The position numbers and the translations under genes are program-made. A DNA stretch of 64,000 nucleotides from assembly GCF_013520865.1 (NCBI RefSeq), contig NZ_JACDXJ010000001.1, positions 2,409,001-2,473,000 on the forward strand, written 5' to 3'. Under the pieces are notes generated by a model. That model saw nothing but the letters and a program-made list of their open reading frames with translations, did not search any database and was not told where the DNA came from. Shown piece by piece: positions 56,411 through 64,000 of the stretch; within the stretch, counting starts at the first letter, position 1, and each line of letters begins with the position of its first letter. The DNA is from Microvirga mediterraneensis (GTDB taxonomy: Bacteria > Pseudomonadota > Alphaproteobacteria > Rhizobiales > Beijerinckiaceae).

Positions 56411-57499
56411 ATGCGGTTGCGTGTGTGTTCTGGGCATTGGGGTGCGGTGTCGCGGATCGCTCTGGTAGGGCTGATCGGCAGTGCGGCGGCGGCTTGCAGT
56501 ACCGATAGTGCGCGGTTCGCCGAGAACCCGTTCTCGAACCCCTTCGCGGCCAGCGAGCGCATGGACAACACGGCTTCCATGGCGCCTCAGCCCACTCCGT
56601 CCTATTCGGCCGCGCCGATGCCGACGCCGAGTGTTCAGGCGCAGGCCCTGCCTCCTGTGCAGTCCCAGCCCCTGTCGCAGCCTGCCCGCATCGCCTCCGC
56701 TCCCACGCCCGCTCCGCTTCAGTCTCGGCCCATGCCGGTCGCCCAGGCTGCGCCGGCGCAGCCCGCGAGCCGCCCTCAATTCCGTCTCGTCGATACGTCG
56801 AAGGTGCCGGCTGCGACCACGCCTGTCGCGGCGGCCGAACCGGCCAAGCGCGTTCGTCCGGGCATGACCGCGACGGCTCAGGCTCCCGCTCCGGCCGCTG
56901 CGGCTCCTGCCCGGTCCGCGCCGATGCAGGTCGCGTCCGCGACCAACGAGCCGCTGGTCTCGGCGCCCAGGCCCCTCGTGTCCGCTCCGAAGCCGGTCGT
57001 GGAGCAGCCCAAGGTCGCGGCTCTCACCCAGCCCGAGCAGGTGAAGCCCGCCGTTCAGCCGGTCGCGCCGGCGCCCCAGCCGGAGGCCGCCAAGGCTCCC
57101 GTGCAGGAGCCGGAGCAGACTGCCAGCCTGTCGGGCGATTTCCGCTGGCCGGCCCGCGGCCGCGTCATTGCCGGGTTCGGCGCCAATGGCGGCAATGAAG
57201 GCATCAACATCGCGGTCCCCGAAGGCACGCCGGTCAAGGCCGCCGAAGCCGGCACCGTGACCTATGCGGGCAGCGAGGTGAAGGGCTACGGCAACCTCGT
57301 CCTGATCAAGCACGAGAACGGCTACGTCTCCGCCTACGCCCATAACGGCTCGCTCAACGTGAAGCGCGGCGAGCAGGTGAAGCGCGGCCAGGTGATCGCG
57401 ACATCCGGCCAGACCGGCAACGTGACCTCGCCGCAGCTCCACTTCGAGATCCGCAAGGGCGCGCAGCCCGTCGACCCGATGAAGCATCTCGGCGGCTGA
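56411..57499 (+). CDS. LytM/NlpD-type lipoprotein, degenerate M23 domain
   Basis: A 362-residue protein with a lipoprotein-type leader (Cys at about residue 29, IGSAAAAC) and a 200-residue Pro/Ala/Val-rich tether. A C-terminal M23 domain spans about 240-355. The HxxxD Zn motif is absent: the region reads GINIAVPEGTPVKA, and the second site keeps only LHFEIRKG. So it is probably an amidase activator like NlpD/EnvC/DipM rather than a protease. No LysM repeat is visible. It follows pcm, as in other Rhizobiales. A GTG one codon upstream (56408) is an alternative start. Confidence 0.85.
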   Translation: MRLRVCSGHWGAVSRIALVGLIGSAAAACSTDSARFAENPFSNPFAASERMDNTASMAPQPTPSYSAAPMPTPSVQAQALPPVQSQPLSQPARIASAPTPAPLQSRPMPVAQAAPAQPASRPQFRLVDTSKVPAATTPVAAAEPAKRVRPGMTATAQAPAPAAAAPARSAPMQVASATNEPLVSAPRPLVSAPKPVVEQPKVAALTQPEQVKPAVQPVAPAPQPEAAKAPVQEPEQTASLSGDFRWPARGRVIAGFGANGGNEGINIAVPEGTPVKAAEAGTVTYAGSEVKGYGNLVLIKHENGYVSAYAHNGSLNVKRGEQVKRGQVIATSGQTGNVTSPQLHFEIRKGAQPVDPMKHLGG

Positions 57500-57550
57500 T
57501 CAGGCGAATAGTTTAGATCGGTCCAGGGATAACCAGGCTGATCGAATGAG

Positions 57551-57587
57551 GGGACGGTGGAGCTCAGCCACCGTCCCTTTGTCGTTT
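57551..57587. terminator. strong terminator after the LytM-factor gene
   Basis: GGGACGGTGG-agctcag-CCACCGTCCC (10 bp, perfect) is followed by TTTGTCGTTT. It lies between convergent genes and may serve both. Confidence 0.85.
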
Positions 57588-57598
57588 CAGATCGGGTT

Positions 57599-58474
57599 TC
57601 AAATCGCCTTGCCCAGGCGCCCGGCCAGATCCTGGATAAACTGCCAGGCCGTGCGTCCGGAACGGGCTCCGCGGGTCGTGGCCCATTCCAGCGCCTCGGC
57701 GCGGACAGCGTTGCGGTCCGCCTGCAGGCCGAGATGATCCACATAGGCGAAGACCATGTCGAGATATTCGTCCTGGCTGCATTTGTGGAAGCCGAGCCAG
57801 AGGCCGAAGCGGTCGGAGAGCGAGACCTTCTCCTCCACGGCTTCGCCCGGATTGATGGCGGTCGAGCGCTCGTTCTCCATCATGTCGCGCGGCAGCAGAT
57901 GGCGGCGGTTCGAGGTGGCGTAGAAGATCACGTTGTCGGGCCGCCCCTCGATCCCACCTTCCAGCACCGCTTTGAGAGACTTGTAGGAGGTGTCGTCGGC
58001 GTCGAAGGAGAGGTCGTCGCAGAAGACGATGAAGCGGTGCGGATCCGGGCGCAGCAGGCTCATGAGGTCCGGCAGGGTCTCGATGTCTTCCCGGTGGATC
58101 TCGATCAGCTTGAGAGGGAGGGCGTCTGCCGTCTTGGTGTGGTTGATTTCCGCATGGACGGCCTTGACGAGGGACGACTTGCCCATGCCCCGGGCGCCCC
58201 AGAGGAGGGCATTGTTCGCCGGCAGGCCCCGGGCGAAGCGCTGTGTGTTCTCCGCCAACTGGTCCCGAACCCGGTCGATCCCGCGCAGGAGGCTCATCTC
58301 GACACGGTTGACCTTGGGGACGGGGGAGAGCCTGCGCCCGGCGGCCTGCCAGACGAAGGCGTCGGCCTGCGTGAAGTCGGCCTGGGCGGTGCCTGAGGGG
58401 GCGAGGTGCTCAAGGGCGTCGGCGATCCGCGTCAAAAGCGCCAGGGATTCGGGGGAGTTCAGATTGGCGGGCAT
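57599..58474 (-). CDS. DUF815 AAA-type ATPase
   Basis: A 291-residue soluble ATPase. Walker A is GARGMGKSS (about 93-101), Walker B is IVFCDDLSF and Arg-containing sensor regions follow (SNRRHLLPRDM, SDRFGLWLGF). The DUF815 (YcjX-unrelated) family is conserved in alphaproteobacteria but its role is unknown. It is convergent with the LytM gene and divergent from yajC. Confidence 0.85.
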   Translation of the reverse strand: MPANLNSPESLALLTRIADALEHLAPSGTAQADFTQADAFVWQAAGRRLSPVPKVNRVEMSLLRGIDRVRDQLAENTQRFARGLPANNALLWGARGMGKSSLVKAVHAEINHTKTADALPLKLIEIHREDIETLPDLMSLLRPDPHRFIVFCDDLSFDADDTSYKSLKAVLEGGIEGRPDNVIFYATSNRRHLLPRDMMENERSTAINPGEAVEEKVSLSDRFGLWLGFHKCSQDEYLDMVFAYVDHLGLQADRNAVRAEALEWATTRGARSGRTAWQFIQDLAGRLGKAI

Positions 58475-58687
58475 GAATTTCCGGCTTCAAGAAACAGTGA
58501 GGATGTCGTGCTTAGCGCGAAAATGGCCGTCCGGTCCACGCAGGAGAGGGCATCGACCCTGCAAGGAGCCTTGGGAAAGGCCTTGAACTTCATTGATTTC
58601 GTCGAGTCGATGGGTATAGTCCGCCACGCTTTGTAATCCCGTCCGGCGCGGGCGGGCCCGAAACGGGCCTGCCACGCGCCTTTATCC

Positions 58688-59032
58688 ATGGAGAGCCGCT
58701 TGTTCATTTCGCCAGCCTTCGCACAAGGGGCCCCCGCCGGGGGCGGAACGGAGATGATCCTTCAATTCGTTCCGTTCATCCTCATATTCGTCATCATGTG
58801 GTTCCTGATCATCCGGCCCCAGCAGCGCCGCGTGAAAGCCCATCAGGAGATGATCAAGAATGTGCGCCGCGGCGACACGGTCGTCACCTCGGGCGGGATC
58901 ATCGGCAAGGTGACGAAGGTCCTCGAGGATTCGAACGACATCGAAGTCGAGATCGCCGATGGCGTGAAGGTGAAGGTGGCCCGCGCCATGATCTCCGAGG
59001 TCCGCTCCAAGAGCGAACCGGTCAAGGCCTGA
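58688..59032 (+). CDS. yajC: preprotein translocase subunit YajC
   Basis: A 114-residue membrane protein with one helix (about 22-42, MILQFVPFILIFVIMWFLI). The conserved IRPQQRRVKAHQEMIKNV and GDTVVTSGGIIGKV follow. It associates with SecDF in the inner membrane and supports protein export. secD starts 92 bp downstream. Confidence 0.95.
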   Translation: MESRLFISPAFAQGAPAGGGTEMILQFVPFILIFVIMWFLIIRPQQRRVKAHQEMIKNVRRGDTVVTSGGIIGKVTKVLEDSNDIEVEIADGVKVKVARAMISEVRSKSEPVKA

Positions 59033-59124
59033 TGTGAAAGGAAGCCGGCCCCCGACTTGTCCGGCAGGGGCCGGTTCGCCGCAGATCCGATGCGGCTTTG
59101 TGTGTGAGAAAGGTTGAGCTGACG

Positions 59125-60732
59125 ATGCTGCGCTTCTCGAGGTCGAAGATCATCGCCACCGTGGCGATCATTGTGATCGGCCTGCTTCTTGCGGTTCCGA
59201 GCATGATGAATCGCGAGCAGCGTCAGGCCTACCTGAATGCCATTCCGAGCTGGGTTCCGTCCTGGCTCGTTCCGTCCCGGGCCATCGTGCTGGGCCTCGA
59301 CCTGCAGGGCGGCTCGCACGTCCTCCTGGAGGTCGACGCGCAGGACCTGCTGCGCGGCCAGATCACGCTCCTGCGCGACGACGTTCGCCGCATTCTGCGC
59401 GATACCCGGGTTTCGTCCCAGAACGGCATTCAGACCGTCCCGCGGGGCGTGCAGATCCGTGTGCCGGACGCGGCCGACCGCGAGCGGCTGATGCCGCGCC
59501 TGAGGGAATTGTCCCAGCCCATCGGCAACGCCATGCTCGGCCAGTCTGGCGGGAATTCGGTCCAGATCAACACCACGCCGGACGGGGTGATCACGCTGAC
59601 CTACACGGATGCGGGCATCAACGAGCGCATCCGCCGCGCCGTCGACCAGTCCATCGAGGTGGTCCGTCGCCGTATCGATGCCACCGGCACCACGGAGCCG
59701 AGCATCCAGCGCCAGGGCGCCGACCGCGTTCTCGTGCAGGTTCCGGGCCTGCAGGATCCGCAGCAGCTGAAGGCCCTGCTGGGTGAAACCGGCAACCTCG
59801 AATTCCGCCTGCTGGCTCAAGCAGGCGCCACCGACGTCGACATGCTGCCTATGGAAGACGCGGGCGGCCAGCGCGTTCCGGTCGAGCGCCGGGTGATCGC
59901 CGAAGGCGGCGACCTGACGGACGCGCAGCCGGCCTTCGACAGCCAGACCCGTCAGCCCATCGTCAATTTCCGCTTCAACATCCGTGGCGCCCAGCGCTTC
60001 GGCCAGGCAACGACGGAAAATCTCGGCCGCCAGCTGGCCATCGTCCTCGACAACCGGGTGATCTCGGCCCCGACGATCCAGTCGCCCATCACCGGCGGCT
60101 CCGGCCAGATCTCGGGCAGCTTCACCGTCGAGCAGGTCAACAATCTCGCGGTCCTGCTGCGCTCCGGCGCCCTTCCTGCCAAGCTCACCATCGTCGAAGA
60201 GCGCACGGTGGGTCCGGGCCTTGGGCGCGATTCCATCGAGGCGGGCAAGATGGCCACCTATGTGGCGGGCATCTTCGTGGTCATCTTCATGTTCGCCACC
60301 TACGGCGTCTTCGGCCTCATCGCGAACATCGCGCTCATCGTCCACGTGGGCCTCATCTTCGGCCTCATGTCGGTGCTCGAGGCCACGCTGACCCTGCCGG
60401 GCATCGCGGGCATCGTTCTCACCATCGGCACGGCCGTCGACTCGAACGTGCTCATCTACGAGCGTATCCGCGAAGAGGTGCGTTCCGGACGCTCCATCGT
60501 GTCCGGCATTCAGGCAGGCTTCGACCGGGCCTTCGCGACCATCGTCGACTCGAACAGCACCATGGCGATTGCGGCCCTGATCCTGTTCTTCCTCGGCTCC
60601 GGTCCCGTGCGCGGCTTCGCCGTCGTGTTCATCCTCGGCATCCTGACGACCGTGATCACCGCCGTCACCCTGACGCGCATGATGATCGCGCTCTGGTATC
60701 AGTGGATGCGTCCCAAAGTTCTTCCGTTCTAA
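59125..60732 (+). CDS. secD: preprotein translocase subunit SecD
   Basis: A 535-residue membrane protein. TM1 is near the N-terminus; a large periplasmic P1 domain (LDLQGGSHVLLEVD, then VRRRIDATGTTEPSIQRQG) precedes five further helices from about residue 370 (GKMATYVAGIFVVIFMFATYG). SecD/SecF uses the proton gradient to complete translocation. The start at 59125 gives the conserved MLRFSRSKII leader. secF begins 12 nt downstream. Confidence 0.96.
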   Translation: MLRFSRSKIIATVAIIVIGLLLAVPSMMNREQRQAYLNAIPSWVPSWLVPSRAIVLGLDLQGGSHVLLEVDAQDLLRGQITLLRDDVRRILRDTRVSSQNGIQTVPRGVQIRVPDAADRERLMPRLRELSQPIGNAMLGQSGGNSVQINTTPDGVITLTYTDAGINERIRRAVDQSIEVVRRRIDATGTTEPSIQRQGADRVLVQVPGLQDPQQLKALLGETGNLEFRLLAQAGATDVDMLPMEDAGGQRVPVERRVIAEGGDLTDAQPAFDSQTRQPIVNFRFNIRGAQRFGQATTENLGRQLAIVLDNRVISAPTIQSPITGGSGQISGSFTVEQVNNLAVLLRSGALPAKLTIVEERTVGPGLGRDSIEAGKMATYVAGIFVVIFMFATYGVFGLIANIALIVHVGLIFGLMSVLEATLTLPGIAGIVLTIGTAVDSNVLIYERIREEVRSGRSIVSGIQAGFDRAFATIVDSNSTMAIAALILFFLGSGPVRGFAVVFILGILTTVITAVTLTRMMIALWYQWMRPKVLPF

Positions 60733-60744
60733 GGAGTGCGTATC

Positions 60745-61683
60745 GTGCGCCTCATTCGCCTCTGGCCCGAAAACTCCCACTTCGACTTCATGCGCCTGCG
60801 GCGCTTCTCGTTCCCGCTGTCCGCCATCATTTCGATTGCCACGGCGATCGTGCTCGTGACGATCGGCCTCAACTTCGGCATCGACTTCAAGGGCGGCACG
60901 CTCATGGAGATCCAGGCCAAGTCCGGCCAGGCCAATGTCGCGCAGATCCGCCAGACGGCCGAAAGCTTCGGCTTCGGCGACGTGGAGGTGCAGGAGTTCG
61001 GTACGGGCGGCGAGGTTTCCCTCCGCTTCCCGATCCAGGCCGGCGGCGAGTCCGCGCAGGCGGCCGTGGTGCAGAAGGCCCGCGACACCTTCAGCAACGA
61101 ATACGACTTCCGCCGTGTCGAGACGGTCGGTCCGCGCGTGTCGGGAGAGCTCGTGCAGTCCGGCACCATCGGCGTCGTGCTTTCGGTCATCGCGGTGCTG
61201 TTCTATCTCTGGTTCCGCTTCGAGCGCGAGCTGGCGATCGCATCCATCATCGGTACGCTCCACGACATCGTGCTCACCATCGGCTTCTTCGTGATCACCC
61301 GTCACGAGTTCAACATGACGTCCATCGCGGCGATCCTGACCATCGTGGGTTATTCGCTCAATGAAACCGTGGTGGTGTTCGACCGGACCCGTGAGCTGAT
61401 GCGCCGCTACAAGACGATGCCGGCCGAAGAACTGCTGAACCTGTCGATCAACCACACCATGTCCCGTACGATCATGACGGCGGCGACGACGGCGCTGTCG
61501 CTGCTGGCCCTGGTCCTCTTCGGCGGGCAGGCGATCCAGGGCTTCGCGCAGGTCATGCTCTATGGTGTCGTCATCTGTACTTACTCGGCCATCTGCATTT
61601 CGTCCCCCATGCTGATCTATATCGGCCTGCGCGGGTCGGAGAGCGTCAAGGTGCCGGAGGGCAGGGCCGCCGCAGCGGAGTAG
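60745..61683 (+). CDS. secF: preprotein translocase subunit SecF
   Basis: A 312-residue membrane protein. FDFMRLRRFSFPLSAI, then NFGIDFKGGTLMEI begin the periplasmic domain, and the six-helix core follows. The GTG at 60745 is chosen because AAGGAG (60731-60736) lies 8 nt ahead; a GTG at 60736 inside that ribosome site is not credible. It is adjacent to the NDUFAF3 homologue (4 nt). Confidence 0.95.
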   Translation: MRLIRLWPENSHFDFMRLRRFSFPLSAIISIATAIVLVTIGLNFGIDFKGGTLMEIQAKSGQANVAQIRQTAESFGFGDVEVQEFGTGGEVSLRFPIQAGGESAQAAVVQKARDTFSNEYDFRRVETVGPRVSGELVQSGTIGVVLSVIAVLFYLWFRFERELAIASIIGTLHDIVLTIGFFVITRHEFNMTSIAAILTIVGYSLNETVVVFDRTRELMRRYKTMPAEELLNLSINHTMSRTIMTAATTALSLLALVLFGGQAIQGFAQVMLYGVVICTYSAICISSPMLIYIGLRGSESVKVPEGRAAAAE

Positions 61684-61687
61684 GACC

Positions 61688-62074
61688 ATGAGCGAGGGTC
61701 GCCTCTACGACGGCTTCCTGCCGGGACGCCATCCGTTCGACGCCTATGGCAATGGCGGCTTTCGCTTCGCGGACATGTCCCATCGCGGGTCGGTGCTCGC
61801 CCTGCCGTCGGGGATCAGGGCCTGGCCTGTGAACGCCGTGGCCGAACTCACGGACGAGGTACTGGACCCGATCTTCGCCGAGGCCGGTTCGATCGACCTC
61901 CTGCTCCTCGGCACGGGTGCCGACATTGCGGCCATCCCCGGTGCGTTCCGCACCCGGTTCCGTGATGCGGGAATCGGTCTCGACGTGATGCAGACGGGTG
62001 CCGCCGCGCGCACGTACAACATCCTACTGGCCGAGAACCGCAAGGTCGCGGCGGCGCTGATCGCCGTCCCCTGA
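61688..62074 (+). CDS. Mth938/NDUFAF3-like protein
   Basis: A 128-residue soluble protein of the MTH938 family (landmarks FLPGRHPFDAYGNGGFRFADM, then LLLGTGADI and AARTYNILLAENRKVAAAL). The mitochondrial member NDUFAF3 is a complex I assembly factor. Linkage of its bacterial homologues to secF is a known pattern. It is 4 nt after secF and 1 nt before the phytoene-synthase-like gene. Confidence 0.85.
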   Translation: MSEGRLYDGFLPGRHPFDAYGNGGFRFADMSHRGSVLALPSGIRAWPVNAVAELTDEVLDPIFAEAGSIDLLLLGTGADIAAIPGAFRTRFRDAGIGLDVMQTGAAARTYNILLAENRKVAAALIAVP

Positions 62075-62075
62075 C

Positions 62076-62918
62076 ATGGCAGAGGCGATCTCCAACTTCG
62101 CCCATTGCGAAGCGCTCGTGCGCGAGGCCGATCCGGATCGCTACTGGGCAAGCCTCTTCGCGCCCGCCGACAAGCGCCCGCATCTCCATGCGCTCTATGC
62201 CTTCAACTTCGAGGTCGCCCGCGTCCGCGAGGCGGTCCGTGAAGCGCTCGTCGGCGAGATACGCCTGCAATGGTGGCGCGATGCTCTTCAAGGCGAGGCG
62301 AGAGGCGACGTGCGGGCGAACCCGGTCGCCGCCGCTCTCGACGACACCATCGTGCAGTTCCGCCTGCCGCGACAATCGTTCGTCGACCTGATCGATGCCC
62401 GGATCTTCGATCTCTACGACGACCCGATGCCGAACTTGAACGACTTGGAAGGCTATTGCGGCGAGACCTCGTCGAGCCTGATCCAGCTCTCAAGCCTCGT
62501 CCTCGCCGACGGTTCCAATCCCGGCACGGCGGACGCCGCCGGACATGCGGGTGTCGCTTATGCGATCACGGGCCTTCTGCGCGCTTTCCCGCACCATGCG
62601 CGTCAGGGACAGGTCTTCATTCCCGCCGACATCCTGACGCGGCACGGGGTGGTCCGCGAGGATATCGTGACCGGGCGCGGCGGACCGGGGCTCAAAGGGG
62701 CCCTGGCCGACCTGCGCGCCATCGCGCGTCGGCATCTCGATCAGGCGCGCCAGTTGCGGACGACGATTCCCGGCGCCTCGAAGCCCGCCTTCCAGCCGCT
62801 CGCCTTGGTCGAACCCTATCTCAAGGTCATGGAGCGGCGGGACTACGACCCGTTCCACACCCCCGTGGACCTGCCGCAATGGCGGCGGGTCTGGGCACTC
62901 TGGCGCGGGCCGTTCTGA
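62076..62918 (+). CDS. phytoene/squalene synthase-like protein (NDUFAF6 family)
   Basis: A 280-residue helical protein of the squalene/phytoene synthase fold. Landmarks are RYWASLFAPADKRPHLHALYAF, then LQWWRDALQG and FDLYDDPMPNLNDLEGYCGETS. Its DXXXD motifs are incomplete (the first site reads FNFEVARVREAV), so it probably does not synthesise isoprenoids. It belongs with NDUFAF6, the second complex I assembly factor. It is 1 nt from the NDUFAF3 homologue. Confidence 0.85.
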   Translation: MAEAISNFAHCEALVREADPDRYWASLFAPADKRPHLHALYAFNFEVARVREAVREALVGEIRLQWWRDALQGEARGDVRANPVAAALDDTIVQFRLPRQSFVDLIDARIFDLYDDPMPNLNDLEGYCGETSSSLIQLSSLVLADGSNPGTADAAGHAGVAYAITGLLRAFPHHARQGQVFIPADILTRHGVVREDIVTGRGGPGLKGALADLRAIARRHLDQARQLRTTIPGASKPAFQPLALVEPYLKVMERRDYDPFHTPVDLPQWRRVWALWRGPF

Positions 62919-62945
62919 GGATCGGGTGCAAGCCTCCGGGCTCGA

Positions 62946-63170
62946 TCAGCCGTTGTCTCCGTTGTCGATGATGACGTGCTTCTTCCCCAGCGAACAATAC
63001 TCGATATAAGTCTTGCCGTTCCGGCGGTACTCGATCTTGTGACGGCCCTCGACAGGCTTGCCATCGACAACGCAGTTCAGTTCAGGCTTCGGTTTCGTCT
63101 CTTCCTGACCATAGGCGGCAGGAAAGAAGCCGAGAGAAGCTATCAGTCCAAGAACAGCCGTATGCTTCAT
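62946..63170 (-). CDS. small exported cysteine-containing protein
   Basis: A 74-residue protein has a signal peptide (MKHTAVLGLIASLGFFPAAYG) and a short mature domain. Two cysteines (LNCVVDGKPVEG and EYCSLGKK) probably pair. The start at 63170 has AGGGAG 8 nt upstream; a GTG three codons earlier lies in that site. No family is recognised. Confidence 0.7.
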   Translation of the reverse strand: MKHTAVLGLIASLGFFPAAYGQEETKPKPELNCVVDGKPVEGRHKIEYRRNGKTYIEYCSLGKKHVIIDNGDNG

Positions 63171-63322
63171 GAGCGGCACTCCCTAACGTGGATATTGCAC
63201 TATATATCGTAGCCTAAATCTTGGCCAGGGAGCCAGGGCTTTCGTGTGAAGCGGTTCTTGACGGCGGACAAGAGCCATTTGGCCGAGAACGGCCCTCGTC
63301 GCACCGAGAGGCGGTTTGCCCC

Positions 63323-64000
63323 TTACTCCGCCGCCGCAGGCAAGGCGGCACCCGAGAGCCATGCCGCCAGATCGGCACGCGCCCGATCCGTCAACGCCTT
63401 CTTGCGGGCGACGGCCTTGGCCGGGCCGCGCAGGCGCTTGCCATCCTCGGCCTTCGGAGCCTGGGCGAGCGGCGGGAACAGGCCGAAATTGACGTTCATC
63501 GGCTGGAAGGAGCGCGGCCCTTCGTCAATGGTCTCGATGTGGCCGCCCGTGATGTGGTTTATGAGGGCTCCCAGGGCCGTGGTGTGCGGCAGGGGCTGGA
63601 TCGGACGGCCGAGCCGCTCGGCGGCGGCGAAGCGGCCGGTCATCAGGCCCACGGCGGCGCTTTCCACATAGCCCTCGCAGCCGGTGATCTGGCCGGCGAA
63701 GCGCAGGCGCGGCATCGCCTTCAGGCGCAGGGTCGGGTCGAGGAGCTTGGGCGAGTTGAGATAGGTATTGCGGTGGATGCCGCCGAGGCGCGCGAATTCG
63801 GCGTTCTCCAGGCCCGGGATCATGCGGAGGATGCCCGTCTGGGCGCCGTATTTCAGCTTGGTCTGGAAACCCACCATGTTGAACAGGGTGCCGAGCGCGT
63901 TGTCCTGGCGCAGCTGCACGATCGCGTAGGGCTTCTTGTCCGGATTGCGCGGATCGGTGAGGCCCACGGGCTTCATGGGGCCGTGGCGCAGGGTCTCGCG
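63323..64000 (-). CDS. trmFO: tRNA uracil-54 methyltransferase TrmFO (5' end outside window)
   Basis: The C-terminal 225 codons of a folate/FAD-dependent tRNA (U54) methyltransferase, including the stop at 63323. Landmarks are [20 protein letters not shown], then [11 protein letters not shown] and [19 protein letters not shown], typical of TrmFO. The start lies beyond 64000. It uses 5,10-methylene-THF to make ribothymidine in the T-loop. The C-terminus is Ala-rich. Confidence 0.93.
   Translation of the reverse strand, partial: RETLRHGPMKPVGLTDPRNPDKKPYAIVQLRQDNALGTLFNMVGFQTKLKYGAQTGILRMIPGLENAEFARLGGIHRNTYLNSPKLLDPTLRLKAMPRLRFAGQITGCEGYVESAAVGLMTGRFAAAERLGRPIQPLPHTTALGALINHITGGHIETIDEGPRSFQPMNVNFGLFPPLAQAPKAEDGKRLRGPAKAVARKKALTDRARADLAAWLSGAALPAAAE

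Noticed and set aside
58843..61689. 948-codon open frame on the minus strand
   Set aside because: It lies antisense to yajC-secD-secF; the translation is His/Asp/Arg-rich with no domain. GC-rich codon bias keeps the opposite frame open.

Overview
The window looks like a chromosomal segment of a GC-rich alphaproteobacterium of the Hyphomicrobiales (Rhizobiales), probably near Microvirga/Methylobacteriaceae. The evidence is the gene order: pgsA-like/perM/hdaA/ppk/ppx/rnd/aspS, then erpA/dgt/argS/SPOR/nagZ/scpAB/tatABC/serS/surE/pcm/LytM, then yajC/secDF with two complex I assembly-factor homologues. GatCAB genes, a ThuEFGK-type sugar transporter and a TrmFO-type tRNA methyltransferase agree with this. 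The genus is inference; no rRNA is present.

Layout. 1-6.2 kb: small exported, outer-membrane and membrane proteins of mostly unknown role, a candidate small RNA at about 3.4 kb, and a tRNA-Gln. 6.4-14.6 kb: ruvX, a four-gene trehalose/maltose-type ABC operon (minus strand), a UPF0173 hydrolase, gatC and gatA. 14.7-19.9 kb: small secreted proteins, a YfcG-like glutathione transferase, ndk and a large molybdopterin oxidoreductase. 19.9-21.0 kb: an orphan RNase A-like toxin with its probable immunity gene. 21.2-22.9 kb: purM-purN. 23.1-29.3 kb: a tightly overlapping operon of membrane-lipid, replication-control and polyphosphate genes. 29.4-32.9 kb: a 2OG-Fe(II) oxygenase, a Nudix hydrolase, an orphan gene, rnd and a small WYL-like protein. 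33.0-33.9 kb has no convincing gene but carries palindromic repeats, a LexA-box-like site and a textbook sigma-70 promoter. 33.9-38.4 kb: aspS and envelope-decorating enzymes. 38.5-42.8 kb: malic enzyme and a large exported protein. 42.9-57.5 kb: the conserved Fe-S/aminoacylation/cell-division/chromosome-segregation/Tat block. 57.6-64.0 kb: a DUF815 ATPase, yajC-secD-secF, the NDUFAF3 and NDUFAF6 homologues, and the 3' part of trmFO.

How the genes work together. Most are housekeeping: protein export (SecDF-YajC, TatABC), translation fidelity (AspRS with GatCA, ArgRS, SerRS, TrmFO), nucleotide metabolism (PurM, PurN, Ndk, Dgt, SurE), polyphosphate turnover (Ppk, Ppx), replication control (HdaA) and chromosome condensation (ScpAB). 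Many gene pairs overlap by 1-8 nt, so translational coupling is common.

The accessory signals are the toxin/immunity pair, whose toxin stops exactly where the family normally has a conserved tyrosine; the SOS-type promoter without an obvious gene; a start codon buried in a perfect hairpin (nagZ); a near-perfect internal gene duplication; and three families of dispersed palindromes that sit beside stop codons. No CRISPR array, transposase or prophage was seen.
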